Shown piece after piece: positions 1-9,556 of a stretch of DNA of 64,000 bases. The stretch covers positions 5,332,001 to 5,396,000 of the forward strand of contig CAKKNE010000001.1 of the NCBI GenBank assembly GCA_918797485.1. Direction: 5' to 3'. Source of the DNA: Pelagomonas calceolata (Eukaryota > Sar > Pelagophyceae > Pelagomonadales > Pelagomonadaceae). The translations under genes were made by a program, and so were the position numbers. The stretch's first letter is position 1. Each line of letters starts with the position of its first letter. The notes under the pieces were generated by a model. That model saw only the letters and a list, made by a program, of their open reading frames with translations, made no database searches and was not told where the DNA came from.

Positions 1-396
1 GGCTGCGTCGACGCGCGGCGCTTATTCTGCATCACGTGCGGCCAGGGGTCCCTCGCGAAGAACGCGACGTTCGGCGCCTCAGAAAAATCGCAGGACTCCT
101 GGCCCGGCCGCGTCGTGCACCCGCCTCTCAAATACTGGCGGAAGGGCGCGCGGGCGTGTAGTAGGGCCGAGAAAATGGCAATCGCGGCCTTCTGGGTCGC
201 GTACCACTACGCGGTCCAGGCCGGGCACGCTCTATTGCATTATGGTAGAGAGGGCCTCGGCTGGGCGCGCGACTACTTCCGAGATGATGGAGGGCGCTGG
301 CGGCGGGTCCCCTCCAACGCCTTCCCGGCGGCGTTCTCGCCCGAGCGCCCGCCGCGCCACGACCCCGGCCTCGAGGGCGTCGTCGAACTTGTGTAA
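1..396 (+). CDS. 3' part of an unidentified protein, cut by the left edge
   Basis: The frame is open from base 1 and ends at a TAA at 394-396, giving about 131 residues with no start in the window. The first residues hold a C-x2-C pair (FCITCGQG). The rest is rich in aromatic and basic residues (HPPLKYW, AFWVAYHYAVQAGHALLHYG). I do not recognise the family. The stop codon overlaps a perfect donor-like GTAAGT at 393-398, so this may be an internal exon rather than the true C-terminus; no clear acceptor follows soon after. The frame is supported by its length and by GC-rich third positions, not by homology. Confidence 0.5.
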   Translation, partial: GCVDARRLFCITCGQGSLAKNATFGASEKSQDSWPGRVVHPPLKYWRKGARACSRAEKMAIAAFWVAYHYAVQAGHALLHYGREGLGWARDYFRDDGGRWRRVPSNAFPAAFSPERPPRHDPGLEGVVELV

Positions 397-967
397 GTAT
401 CTTAACTTTTTTTGTCCTTCTCCCCTGGTCCCGGTGAGCGTGTGAGCCAAATGTCCAACCGCGCCGGGAGCGTGCGCGTGAGTCTGAAGTGTGTTCAGGC
501 CGGTGCCCGACTTTGTCTCGGCACCGCGACGGCAGCCCAAGCGCGCTATGCGTGGACCGGCGGAACGACTCAAAACAACCCGCGTGAAAAACCTGTGTGC
601 CGCTCGCGCGTGCCCTACAAGCTCGTACGGCCGAGTTTTTATGTTTGCTAGTGTGTTACTGGCTGCTAGCTCGATTATTTTTTCAGCTGCCGCGTGCCTG
701 GAGGATAACGCGGCTACCACTAACCCATCGCTGGGACGACGGCCAATAAGCACTCGCCGCAGCCAACAGGTGGTCCGGCAGAGTGAGCCTGACAACAAGC
801 AGGCAGTGAGCCAACAAGCAGGCCGCTGACTGCTGCGCCGCCGCGCACACAACTGCGCGCGCAAGCTGCCGCCCGCGCCCCGCGCAATCCACCGCGCCCC
901 CCGGCGCAAATCAGCGTTCAACATTGAGTCGACGGCCGCCGACCGCGCGCGGCCGCTGCTCGGCGCG
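397..967. other. intergenic stretch upstream of the CDF gene
   Basis: I see no convincing gene here; an antisense frame across it looks like a shadow. It holds one good copy of the promoter palindrome at 647-670 and a GC-rich leader before the ATG at 968. Confidence 0.5.
647..670 (+). promoter_or_regulatory. promoter palindrome copy 1
   Basis: GCTAG, then TGTGTTACTG, GCT, then GCTAGC. It lies about 300 bp upstream of the CDF gene start. It is one of about 17 copies of the same nested inverted repeat in the window. Confidence 0.7.
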
Positions 968-1750
968 ATGGCCGACCCACCACCGCCACAACCGGACCCG
1001 TCCCTGAAGCTGACCAAGCGCGAGGAGTACACGTTGGGGTTCACGACCATCGCCTTCATGGCCTTTTCGGTGATTGAGATGATCTACGCGTTTTCCAGTA
1101 ATTCGATGGCCTTGTTGGGCGACGCCGTCGCGATGATGGTCGACGCCTGCACCTACATGTTCAACGGCTGTGCCATAAGAAGAGCACGGCAGCAGGGCAA
1201 GGAGGACAAGTGGGCCGTGCTAGGACCGGTCATTTCGACGTCCGTACTCATAGGGGCTATGATCTACATTTTCTACGACGCCGTCTCCACACTAGCCTCG
1301 GGGGCGTCGGGCGACGGCGTGAACCTGGTCGTGGTCCTGGCCTTCGGCCTCGCGAACCTCGTGATTGACATCGCGTCCGGCGTGCTCTTCTGCGCCTACC
1401 CGGACGCCTACAAGGCGGTCCTCGTCTTCGCCGAGCCCGAGTCCTTGGAAGCCGACGGCGGCATGAACATCCGGTCCGCACTCACGCACGTCGTCGCCGA
1501 TACTTATAGAACGATCGCTGTGCTTGTAACGGCGAGCGCCGCGATGGCCGACGACGCCATCTCCTCGACGGCCGCGGACGCCTGGGGCGCCATCGCCGTC
1601 GAGATCCCGGTCCTGGTCATGGCCTTCGGCCTCGGGCGGGCGGCGTGGAACCGGTACGTCGCGCGGCGGTCCGGCCCGCCGGCGCCGGCGCCGCGGCCGT
1701 CGCAGCCGCCGCCTGCGACCCCGGAGGCGCGGGACAGCGGGCTCGTCTAA
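968..1750 (+). CDS. cation diffusion facilitator-like transporter
   Basis: A 260-residue membrane protein with about six hydrophobic helices, resembling CDF metal/proton antiporters. The helix-2 signature is seen at residues 46-59 (SMALLGDAVAMMVD). The helix-5 signature is at 167-178 (NIRSALTHVVAD), with metal-binding H174 and D178. In helix 2 the usual HxxxD is AxxxD: D59 is kept but the His position is Ala55. The cytosolic C-terminal metal-sensing domain of typical CDFs is missing and is replaced by a short Pro/Ala-rich tail. Metal specificity cannot be read from the sequence. The start is the first ATG after the promoter palindrome at 647. CDF family membership is fairly sure; active transport is less so. 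Confidence 0.75.
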   Translation: MADPPPPQPDPSLKLTKREEYTLGFTTIAFMAFSVIEMIYAFSSNSMALLGDAVAMMVDACTYMFNGCAIRRARQQGKEDKWAVLGPVISTSVLIGAMIYIFYDAVSTLASGASGDGVNLVVVLAFGLANLVIDIASGVLFCAYPDAYKAVLVFAEPESLEADGGMNIRSALTHVVADTYRTIAVLVTASAAMADDAISSTAADAWGAIAVEIPVLVMAFGLGRAAWNRYVARRSGPPAPAPRPSQPPPATPEARDSGLV

Positions 1751-2133
1751 GTTTTCTTAGGAATCGTCGGGAGCTCCCCTCGCATCTGCCCGCGCGGGGT
1801 GCAACTCGCGCTGCTGCTCCGGACTTGTGCTGCTCTCTTATTGCTCCGTACGCTTAAGAATTGCCGATCTCTCCGCGCGTCGCGGCCTCCAGCTGGCTGC
1901 ATGTTGCCCTCCCTCAGCTGCAGTCCTTTTGCGAGGCTGTACATACGCGTCTGCTGCAGCTCAGACGATCGCCAGGCCTTGTGTGGCTCTTTAGACAGCC
2001 AAACAACTCGCCTCTCGCTTGACGCTGCCGCCGCGGCGCTGCAACCCAGGCGTTTTGCCGCTGTGCTCTCGCTCGCCATAGCACAGCCCTGCGCGGCGGC
2101 GGACGAACCACCGCAACAAACACCGCCGCAGCC
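1751..2133. other. intergenic stretch between two co-directional genes
   Basis: No gene, repeat or promoter palindrome is seen. It presumably carries the 3' end of the CDF gene and the promoter of the next gene. Confidence 0.4.
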
Positions 2134-3165
2134 ATGCCGACGGCGTGGCGGCCACCGCTGCTCGCGCGGCTGGCCCTGTGCTACGCCGCGGCCGCGGGCG
2201 CCGCCGGTCGCAAGCGCGGCCACGACGCCTTCTGGATCATGGACCCGTCCGACCAGTTATGTCTGACGACGCACGGCACGCTGGGCCCCTGCGACGGCGA
2301 CGCCATGTGGGTCTACGTCCCGCGCAAGGGCAAGGACAAGTGGTCTCTAGCTTCTGTACTTGAGCCTGTTACCAGACAAATGTGCTTGACCAGAGTCAAA
2401 GCTTCGGCGCGGGGCGGCGCCTGCGGCGGCAAGGCGGCCCAGCGCTGGGAGGTCGTCCGCGACGGCCAGCAGTTCGCGGTCACGGAGGATCGGCAAAAGC
2501 ACTGTGTGGTGAGAGACGCGCACCTGTGGAGCCATCGGGCCCAGCTCCAGCAGGCCGTCAAGGCGGGCAAGTCCATCCAAAGGGGGCACGACGCGGCTAC
2601 TTTAGTGAAGAAAGTGCCTACTCATGTAGCACATAACACCGTCAGTTTGCACAAGTGCGCGAAGGGCCACACGTCCTTCGAGCTGCACACCTCGAACGTC
2701 CACGAGCACGGCTTCATGTTGGCTTCCGCCGACACGCACTGCTTCGACGGCGTGCAGTTCCGGCCTTGCTCGGATGAGGATGCTCATCTGCGCTGGGGCT
2801 TTGGCGTGTCCTTCGACTGGTTAAGTGGGGCGCCCAAAAGTCAACTGTACAAGTTCTACAACTCTACTGCCTGCTTAGTTGCTGGTTCGGATGGCGGGGC
2901 GACCTTAGGTGCCTGCGACAGCCCGAAGGCGTCGGGCTGGGGTTTGCGCGCCGGCCGTCTCTCAAGGGGCGGCGACGGCCACAAGTCCGGTAGCTGTTTA
3001 GTGCGCACGTTGGACGGCACGGGCGCGCTGGCCAAGTGCAAAGATGGGATGTTCGAGCACCTCACATTAACTCTGGACTCGGACGGCTCGGATATATTAC
3101 AAGCGGCCATGGACAAGGTCGCCGAGATCGACAAGAAGAAGGCTGCCCAAGCGGCGCGGGCGTGA
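2134..3165 (+). CDS. secreted Cys-rich protein with ricin-B-like repeats, function unknown
   Basis: A 343-residue protein that begins with a signal-peptide-like stretch (LLARLALCYAAAAGAAG, residues 9-25). The rest is soluble with regularly spaced Cys and Trp. Segments such as CLVAGSDGGATLGAC and SCLVRTLDGTGALAKC, about 40 residues apart, look like beta-trefoil (ricin-B lectin) repeats, as do CLTTHGTLGPC and CLTRVKASARGGAC nearer the N-terminus. This suggests a secreted or lumenal carbohydrate-binding protein, but no QxW triplet is clear, so the fold is inference. The C-terminus is Lys/Ala rich. The start is the first ATG in frame. Confidence 0.6.
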   Translation: MPTAWRPPLLARLALCYAAAAGAAGRKRGHDAFWIMDPSDQLCLTTHGTLGPCDGDAMWVYVPRKGKDKWSLASVLEPVTRQMCLTRVKASARGGACGGKAAQRWEVVRDGQQFAVTEDRQKHCVVRDAHLWSHRAQLQQAVKAGKSIQRGHDAATLVKKVPTHVAHNTVSLHKCAKGHTSFELHTSNVHEHGFMLASADTHCFDGVQFRPCSDEDAHLRWGFGVSFDWLSGAPKSQLYKFYNSTACLVAGSDGGATLGACDSPKASGWGLRAGRLSRGGDGHKSGSCLVRTLDGTGALAKCKDGMFEHLTLTLDSDGSDILQAAMDKVAEIDKKKAAQAARA

Positions 3166-3543
3166 TGTGGTGGGGGCCTAAGCGTGGAAAGTAGTCTCTG
3201 TGCACTGCGTCGAGTCGATGTTACGGTGCTAGGACTAGTGGGCGGCGCCCCGGGGGAGACACCGCGCGTCGCCGATTCATCGGCGGCGGGCGCGTCGGCT
3301 CCAGACACTATCCCGCGAAAGATCGAGAGAGAGTCGCTTATTGAACCCACCCCCAGGTAGTACGGGCCCGAACGCTGATCGAATCTAGCGTTGTAACACA
3401 CTAGAGGCGAAAACTTTGGAGGCCTCAAACGCGCGTAGCTTTGCGTGCAGCGTGGACAGCTTGGTTTGGTCTGGCAAAGCCGCTGCGTCTCGCCACAGCC
3501 ATCACGCTTGCTGCGCCGCCGGATACGCGGCGAAGCGGGCACC
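3166..3543. other. intergenic stretch with a promoter palindrome
   Basis: No gene is seen. A palindrome copy lies at 3385-3404, about 140 bp before the next ATG. Confidence 0.45.
3385..3404 (-). promoter_or_regulatory. promoter palindrome copy 2
   Basis: CTAGCGTTGTAACACACTAG on the plus strand, a slightly shortened inverse copy of the motif. It lies about 140 bp upstream of the gene that starts at 3544. Confidence 0.65.
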
Positions 3544-4968
3544 ATGCGCGCCACAGCATGGCTCATAGTCGCTTTGTGTGCCCTCGGCGCGCTTGCCGAC
3601 GAGCCCAAGAAGAAGAAGAATGCTAAACCGAAGAAGGAAAAGAAAGACGCCAAGAAGGAGCAAAAACAAAAGGACTGCCCGGCGTGCCCCGCGGACCTCT
3701 CGGATGAATTAGCAGCAGCCACGGCACGCGCCGAGAAGGCCGAGGCGAAGACCTGCCCCGAGGATTTGAGTGAGGCGCTCGCCGCCGCCGAGACGCGCGC
3801 CTCCATAGCCGAGGAGAAGGCCGTGGAATTGCAGAAGAACGTCGACGACGAGATCGCCAAGGTCGTCGAGGCGAAAAAAGACGCCAAGCACTGGAAGGCC
3901 CAGGTCGACGGCCTCGAGGAGGCCCTCCAATCGACGAAGGCGGCCCTCGCCACGTCCCATGCCGAGCCCGTCGTGCCTGGGGTATCTATCTCAAATGATG
4001 GTACCGTGGCGTTCAACGCCACGGATGGACTCATAGCGGCCCAGAACGGCGCCGGGGCCGCGCTGGCCATGGCCGGCGAGGCCGCGAAGACGGGCTACCA
4101 GGCGCTCGTCGACGCCATTCCGACAGAGGAGGCCAAGAAGCTCGGCGAGGATGCGGTGGATGCGATGTACGGTGCCGTCGACAAGGGCAAGGCCAAGACG
4201 GCGGAAGCGTATGGTAATGCCTGGGGCTACGCCGTGGCCAATGAATATGTTGCGCCGGCGACGCAGTCTCAGGTCGAAGAGAAAGTATCCGTCGCGTACA
4301 GCAAGGCCGCCTCGATCACTTCGGATGTGTGCTACGACAAGATTCCTTCATTATATGAAAAGCACGCGAAAAAATACGTCGACGCCGCTTTGATTGAAAT
4401 CGGCGAGCGGAAGGCGCTGGCCACGGTCGAATTAAGGGAGCTCTTTGCCCACGCCCAGCAGGCCTTGCATGATCGCGTCCAGCAGCTGAAGGAGAAGCTG
4501 CCGACGTCGGCGGATCTGAAGAGTAGGGCGGACTCGGCGCGGGAAGTGGTGGCCCTCCGCTTCCACGCCTTGTTAGTGGCCGCGGGCGCCTGCGACGAGA
4601 CGAGCGATGTGCCGTGCGCGCCGGCGAAGCGCCTCGCGTCCGCGTGCGTCGCCTGCTGGGCGGTGGCCGCGTGCGTTTTACTATTAATCGCGGCCTACCA
4701 TTTGGTGGGGATGTTATTGGGTCTGGCGAAGAAATTGGTCGTCGCCGTGGGCAAGCGCGCCGTGCGCCTGCCGCTCATGCTGATTAAGCTGGCCATCGCG
4801 TTGGTGGTCCTCGCGGTGTCGCTTGCTCTCAAACTCGCGCTGCTGCCCCTCCGCATCGTGCTGCTGCCCGTGACGCTGCCGCTCGCCTTGCTCGCGCGGA
4901 AGAAGGGGCCCGCGAAGGCGTCGGCGCGGCCGCCGCGCAAGAATTCTCCTGCCCGCGGGCGGCGCTAG
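3544..4968 (+). CDS. coiled-coil membrane protein with signal peptide, unknown function
   Basis: From the ATG at 3544 the product is 474 residues; the frame opens further upstream but without a better start. It begins with a signal peptide (WLIVALCALGALA), then a Lys-rich stretch. An Ala/Glu/Lys-rich coiled coil follows, with two C-P-x-D-L-S repeats (CPADLSDEL, CPEDLSEAL). The middle region has no clear family. The last quarter carries two or three hydrophobic segments (about 375-400 and 420-460) and ends in a basic tail. The layout suggests a lumenal coiled coil anchored by C-terminal helices. I do not recognise a family. Confidence 0.65.
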   Translation: MRATAWLIVALCALGALADEPKKKKNAKPKKEKKDAKKEQKQKDCPACPADLSDELAAATARAEKAEAKTCPEDLSEALAAAETRASIAEEKAVELQKNVDDEIAKVVEAKKDAKHWKAQVDGLEEALQSTKAALATSHAEPVVPGVSISNDGTVAFNATDGLIAAQNGAGAALAMAGEAAKTGYQALVDAIPTEEAKKLGEDAVDAMYGAVDKGKAKTAEAYGNAWGYAVANEYVAPATQSQVEEKVSVAYSKAASITSDVCYDKIPSLYEKHAKKYVDAALIEIGERKALATVELRELFAHAQQALHDRVQQLKEKLPTSADLKSRADSAREVVALRFHALLVAAGACDETSDVPCAPAKRLASACVACWAVAACVLLLIAAYHLVGMLLGLAKKLVVAVGKRAVRLPLMLIKLAIALVVLAVSLALKLALLPLRIVLLPVTLPLALLARKKGPAKASARPPRKNSPARGRR

Positions 4969-5056
4969 AGATCTGCCCCCCTCCCGCACGCGCGGGAATA
5001 ACTTCACAAACTTATATAAATATGCACACGATATGTCGAACGAGCATCGAGATAAG

Positions 5057-6523
5057 CTATCCGGGCGTGCCCACGGCGATCACAAACGCGACCGTACCGA
5101 ACGCGGCGACCGCGTACTTCGGCCACGTCCTCCCACCATCGGGTGTATAACGCGTCGTATCCAACCGCCCGTCGCCGAAGGCCGCGCGACATTTTCGCTG
5201 GCCGAGCACCGACAACAGCGGGGGGAACCCGCAACAAATCAGAAACACGAGGATGCCCGCCGTGTCGATCATGGCCGTCAGATTCGCCATGCAGCCCGCG
5301 CCGATTATCGGCGGCAGCGCCACGCAGGCGCGCATGGCCCGTCGGTAGCCGACCTGTCTTTGTGCGCGGTCCGCACGATCACCGGCAAACAGCGTCACGA
5401 GCGTGTCGGCGGCGATCGAGACATTGAGAGGATAAACCGAAAACACGTCGACCGCGGGGAAGAGCACGACGAGCCACCGTATGCCATCGAGCAACACAGA
5501 ATACGGAATGCCAACGCCGAACGCGTCCCACTGGCAGTTCGCCGCCTTGGCTATGGAGCCAAACGAGTAGGCTACCGAAACTGCTAGGATCGAGTAGAGC
5601 ACAAAACTTCCTGCTAAACCGGCACACAGCGCTTTGTTCAGGTCGTCCCTGTCTCGCATCTCCCTTGCTACGAGTGGTACCTGGCCGCCCATGTTCTGCG
5701 CGAAGACAGTTGCCGGTAGCAATCTTCCTAAACCAGCGAAGCGTACGAAGGGCGCGGTGCTCGTGGCCGCGCCGGGGCCGAAGCCCGGCCCGAAGTCGAC
5801 CCCATACGCCGACAGTAATGCTGTAGAAGCCATCAGCACGACAATGACAACGCGCATCACCGACATGACCATCTGGAAGCTTATTTGTTCGCCCGGCTCC
5901 AGTATTGATAAAGGTACGGCTAATATACCAAAAATGAAGGTGCACTTCCGGTACGTAACACACGCGACGTCGTGCTTGCAGGCCTCGTGGCCGAACAATG
6001 GGGAGAACGTCGAGAGCGCTTCGGCGAAGACGAACGCGTAGGCCCAGAGCGTCGCGAGGTAGTACAACAGAAACGTCCCCGCGTAGGCCATCTCCAGCTT
6101 TTTCCCGCAGAAGATGCGGCACAATTCGCACACTTCAAAAGTGCGGTCTGACAGTGATGGTCGTCTGACTCGTGAGAGCAGCGACGGCGACGACGATTGG
6201 CCTCGTAGCGCGCGCGCCTCCAAGGCTTCGGCGCGCGCCATGGCTTCCGCCTCCCAGGCGAGCGACGTGAGCATAACCAGACAAACGACGCCCATCGTTA
6301 TTGGGCTGAGGATTAGCCCGCACCGCGCCACGGCCGCCGGCAAGGCCAGGAAGCCCGAACCCATGACGAGGTTAAAGGCGATGCAGCACGCGGCTATTAA
6401 TGAAACGCCCTCGTTGCGCCGTTTGCGGTGGTAGAGCTCGTAGCGCTGCGGCAGCGGCGTCGTGTTGATGGTGCGCCGCTCTCCCCGCGAGCCGCCGCGC
6501 CACCAGCGGAGGAATGAGTCCAT
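5057..6523 (-). CDS. amino acid/auxin permease (AAAP) family transporter
   Basis: A 488-residue integral membrane protein with about eleven hydrophobic helices. The first carries the AAAP-type pattern of residues around GSGFLALPAAVARCG, which in the family forms the unwound substrate-binding helix. Later landmarks are FAQNMGGQVPLVAREMRDRDD and a C-terminal helix pair around GILVFLICCGFPPLLS. The cytosolic N-terminus is basic. The likely role is proton-coupled amino acid transport across the plasma or vacuolar membrane; the substrate is not evident. The ATG at 6523 was chosen because the 21 codons before it have only a TTG start. It is convergent with the 3544 gene, 88 bp away. Confidence 0.8.
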   Translation of the reverse strand: MDSFLRWWRGGSRGERRTINTTPLPQRYELYHRKRRNEGVSLIAACCIAFNLVMGSGFLALPAAVARCGLILSPITMGVVCLVMLTSLAWEAEAMARAEALEARALRGQSSSPSLLSRVRRPSLSDRTFEVCELCRIFCGKKLEMAYAGTFLLYYLATLWAYAFVFAEALSTFSPLFGHEACKHDVACVTYRKCTFIFGILAVPLSILEPGEQISFQMVMSVMRVVIVVLMASTALLSAYGVDFGPGFGPGAATSTAPFVRFAGLGRLLPATVFAQNMGGQVPLVAREMRDRDDLNKALCAGLAGSFVLYSILAVSVAYSFGSIAKAANCQWDAFGVGIPYSVLLDGIRWLVVLFPAVDVFSVYPLNVSIAADTLVTLFAGDRADRAQRQVGYRRAMRACVALPPIIGAGCMANLTAMIDTAGILVFLICCGFPPLLSVLGQRKCRAAFGDGRLDTTRYTPDGGRTWPKYAVAAFGTVAFVIAVGTPG

Positions 6524-6900
6524 AGTTTGTACGGCTTGGTGGCGTCGCGCGACCTCGAATGGCTGCAGAGCACTGGTGGTGCACAAGCTCTGTGTGCTTG
6601 GACGCTACGCGTTGCAGCTGATACGCAGCGTGCGGTTTCAATGGCTGCTCGAATGTGTCCAAACACGTCTTAATCTTGTGTTAGCAGCGCGCCGCGTTAA
6701 ATGAAAGAGGCTGAGGAGCCCGCACGCAGGCGCTTTGCGTCGAGTGTTGAGCCAGCCTATACGAGCGTAGTAACCCTTACCGATTCCCAAACGCTGCGCC
6801 AGGGTAGCGTCAGACCCACGCCGACGCCGTCGACGCAAGCCACGCGCACCGGAGCCCGCTGCACACCAAGCTCTCCCTGTGTGCCAGAGAGAGCTACACG
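6524..6900. other. divergent promoter region
   Basis: This lies between the starts of the AAAP permease (minus) and the HisN-type phosphatase (plus). I see no good palindrome copy and no gene. Confidence 0.4.
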
Positions 6901-7803
6901 ATGGCCGAAGTCCCGGCGGACCTCTCCGCCTTCGCGGACGAGCTCGCCGACGCCGCCGGCGCGGTCATCCGCAAGTACTGGAGAACAAGGGTAGAAGTCA
7001 TCTCCAAGGACGCGCGCCTCGACGTGTTCGCCGACGAGCCCGTGACGATCGCCGACCGCGAGTCCGAGCGTGTGATGAGAGATATGATCGAGCAGCGCTA
7101 CCCGGCCCACGCTATCCTAGGCGAGGAGCACGGCGCGAAGGGCGACGGCCGAACGAGCGAGTGGGCGTGGGTGCTCGATCCTGTGGATGGCACGAAGTCG
7201 TTCATCACGGGCAAGCCGCTGTTTGGGACACTCATTGCTTTGTTGAACTACGGCAAACCGGTATTGGGGGTCATCGACCAGTGCGTGCTCAAGGAGCGCT
7301 GGAAGGGCACTAGTACCAAGACGACGTTCAACGGGCGGCCCTGTTCGACGGATGACTGTACGTCGTTACAAGAAGCGATGGTCTACGCGACGACGCCAGA
7401 GATGTTCGCGCCTGGGTTGGAGACGCGAGCATGGAACTACTTGAGCTCGCGATGCAAGCGCGCTTTATATGGGTGCGACTGCTACGCGTATGGGCTGTGT
7501 GCTTCTGGGAGTGTGCAGCTCGTGTGTGAGGCGGACCTGATGCCTTATGATTACCTGGCCGTCGTGCCCGTGGTCTTGGGCGCCGGCGGCGTGATGACTG
7601 ACTGGGAGGGCCGGCCCTTGACGCTGCCGAACCACGACCTATCGAAGGGGCGGGTCCTCTGTGCCGCTAATTCCAAGCTGCATTCTGAGGCGCTCGCGGC
7701 GCTTAGGAAGGCGCCTCCCTTCTCGCGCGCGGCGCGGGACGCGTTTCTTCTTGGTGTGGCGTGCGGCGTCGCGGCGATGGCGTTCTTGCGGGGGCGTAAG
7801 TGA
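6901..7803 (+). CDS. HisN-type histidinol-phosphate phosphatase (inositol monophosphatase family)
   Basis: A 300-residue member of the IMPase superfamily. Metal-binding motifs are seen as GEEHG (about 75-79), WVLDPVDGTKSFI (about 90-102) and MPYDYLAVVPVVLGAGG near residue 220. The sequence around GKPLFGTLIALL and ERWKG is typical of the HisN/IMPL2 branch, which removes phosphate from L-histidinol phosphate in histidine synthesis. Inositol or adenosine bisphosphate phosphatase activity is the alternative. Unusually, the protein ends in a hydrophobic segment (FLLGVACGVAAMAFLRGRK) that could be a tail anchor. There is no clear N-terminal plastid signal. The ATG at 6901 gives a normal family length. 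Confidence 0.8.
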   Translation: MAEVPADLSAFADELADAAGAVIRKYWRTRVEVISKDARLDVFADEPVTIADRESERVMRDMIEQRYPAHAILGEEHGAKGDGRTSEWAWVLDPVDGTKSFITGKPLFGTLIALLNYGKPVLGVIDQCVLKERWKGTSTKTTFNGRPCSTDDCTSLQEAMVYATTPEMFAPGLETRAWNYLSSRCKRALYGCDCYAYGLCASGSVQLVCEADLMPYDYLAVVPVVLGAGGVMTDWEGRPLTLPNHDLSKGRVLCAANSKLHSEALAALRKAPPFSRAARDAFLLGVACGVAAMAFLRGRK

Positions 7804-8083
7804 TCGTGTCGTGTTTTATATATGCACTTTACGAAACCCGAATTGATAGTGCAAAGAGTCTTCCTCCGCATCCAGTTTTGCATCGATTTGTGGACGCTGC
7901 GACCTTACCGGTGATTCGAGGCGGTGTATATAGTGCATCTGTACTCAGTCCGTCACGTCGCAGCTTGTCCTGTGCGAAAACGCGGCCGCGTCGCTGCGCT
8001 AGACGCAAAACATCTTTGCTGCTCTCACAGCGCTTGCGGGCGACAGAGAGCCCGGTCGCGACGAAACTACACTAAGCGACCTC

Positions 8084-9532
8084 ATGCGGACCCTCCTTCT
8101 CCTAGCGCTGGCGCCGGGCGCCGCGGCCGTCGGCTGGAGTCAATTCCGCGGCGGTCCGTACAGAGACGGCACCACAACCACGGTCGGCCCGAAGGCGAAC
8201 AATTTGTTGTGGCGCTTTTTGCTGCGCGGCACGTCGCAGGGCGCGCCGACGGTGCACCCCGACGAGTCCATGGTTTATGTCGGAGGCACGGACGGCTTTT
8301 ACGGCGTGAACAGCGACGGCACGTTCGGATGGTACCTTCGCATCGATAAAGGTGTGGTGAACAGCGCCGCGGCGGTGTCAACCAAGCACAACTTGGTGGT
8401 CTTCGGCGGCATGAACGGCGGCATCTACGGTGTCGACGCGAGGACCGGCCTCACGAAGTGGACTGTGTGGACGAAAGCGCAAACAAAAAGTACTTACGGT
8501 AGAAACGAACCATACATATACTCCTCGCCTGTTATTAGTAATGACGACATTGCGTTCGTGGGCGCCGCCGACGGCTTATATGCGGTGGAACTAGCCTCGG
8601 GACGGGTCAAGTGGATCTTCGACGCGAAGGGCGAGCCCGTCTGGAGCTCGCCAGCTTTGAGCGCGGACCAGAAGACGGTCTACGTGGGCGGCATCGACAA
8701 CTTCGTCCACGCCGTCGATAGTGAGACGGGCACGAGCAAGTGGGAGTGGGAGACGGGCGGCTTCCCCGACGACCCAGATGATCCTGATGTTGATTCATCG
8801 CCAGCTGTCAGTCGGAGGGACGGGACCGTGTATGTAGGTTCGTTTGACAATAGGTTGCACGCCATCGACGGTTCAACAGGTCAAGTGAAGTGGTCCTACC
8901 GGACGAATGATGATGTTATTAGTAGTCCGGCCGTCGCGAGAGACGGGAAGACCGTCTACATCCCGTCGACGTCTGGCGTCGTGCACGCTGTCTCAGATAA
9001 AGGTGAGAAGCGCTGGTCCACCGATCTCGGGCACCCGGTCATGGCCGAGCCCGTGTTAGACGGTGAAGGTACCTTGTATGTTGGTAATGACGACGGCAAG
9101 GTCTACGCCTTGGACGCGAGGAAGGGCAAGATCCTCTGGTCGCACGACTTCGGGGATAAAGTGAGAGGCGAGCCCGCCGTCGCGAGCGGCCGCCTGTACG
9201 TGGCGACGATCAACGCGGACACGTTCCTCCACTGCATCGGTGGTGAAGGAAGCTCGCACCACTCGTCCTCGAAGGACGATAAGGACGAGGGCGGCTCGGC
9301 CTTTGGCACCGTCGTGACTTGGTTGGCTGTTATTATAGGCCTCGGCGTGGTCGCCTACGCCGCTCTGACCATTGGAAAGCCGTATCTGGAGGAGCACGGC
9401 TTCCGCCTGCCGGTCATGCAGCAGCGCGACGGCTTCGACCGCGCGCCGGTCGACGACGGGACGTACGCGGCGCCCTTCGTCGAGCTCCAGGAGTCCATGA
9501 TCGACGACAAGCCTACAGGGGCGGTCATCTAG
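8084..9532 (+). CDS. PQQ-like beta-propeller protein, type I membrane
   Basis: A 482-residue protein with an N-terminal signal peptide (LLLLALAPGAAAVG). At least seven propeller blades follow with the PQQ/BamB repeat pattern (for example SSPAVSRRDGTVYVGS followed by LHAIDGSTGQVKWSY). A Ser/Asp-rich linker leads to one transmembrane helix (about 410-430, VVTWLAVIIGLGVVAYAALT) and a short cytosolic tail. The propeller would face the ER lumen or outside. No catalytic domain is joined to it, so it is likely a binding or scaffold protein. It resembles lumenal propellers such as those on Ire1-like sensors, but no kinase is present. Confidence 0.75.
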   Translation: MRTLLLLALAPGAAAVGWSQFRGGPYRDGTTTTVGPKANNLLWRFLLRGTSQGAPTVHPDESMVYVGGTDGFYGVNSDGTFGWYLRIDKGVVNSAAAVSTKHNLVVFGGMNGGIYGVDARTGLTKWTVWTKAQTKSTYGRNEPYIYSSPVISNDDIAFVGAADGLYAVELASGRVKWIFDAKGEPVWSSPALSADQKTVYVGGIDNFVHAVDSETGTSKWEWETGGFPDDPDDPDVDSSPAVSRRDGTVYVGSFDNRLHAIDGSTGQVKWSYRTNDDVISSPAVARDGKTVYIPSTSGVVHAVSDKGEKRWSTDLGHPVMAEPVLDGEGTLYVGNDDGKVYALDARKGKILWSHDFGDKVRGEPAVASGRLYVATINADTFLHCIGGEGSSHHSSSKDDKDEGGSAFGTVVTWLAVIIGLGVVAYAALTIGKPYLEEHGFRLPVMQQRDGFDRAPVDDGTYAAPFVELQESMIDDKPTGAVI

Positions 9533-9556
9533 GCCCCCCAAACAATGTGCTAAGAA

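Noticed and set aside
393-460. Splice donor GTAAGT at the end of the first partial gene
   Set aside because: The donor is good, but no acceptor followed by coding-like sequence could be chosen, so I left the stop as the end.
2856-4070. A 404-codon minus-strand frame spanning two plus-strand genes
   Set aside because: It crosses a clear intergenic gap and the promoter palindrome at 3385, and has low-complexity Ser/Ala/Phe composition; a shadow.
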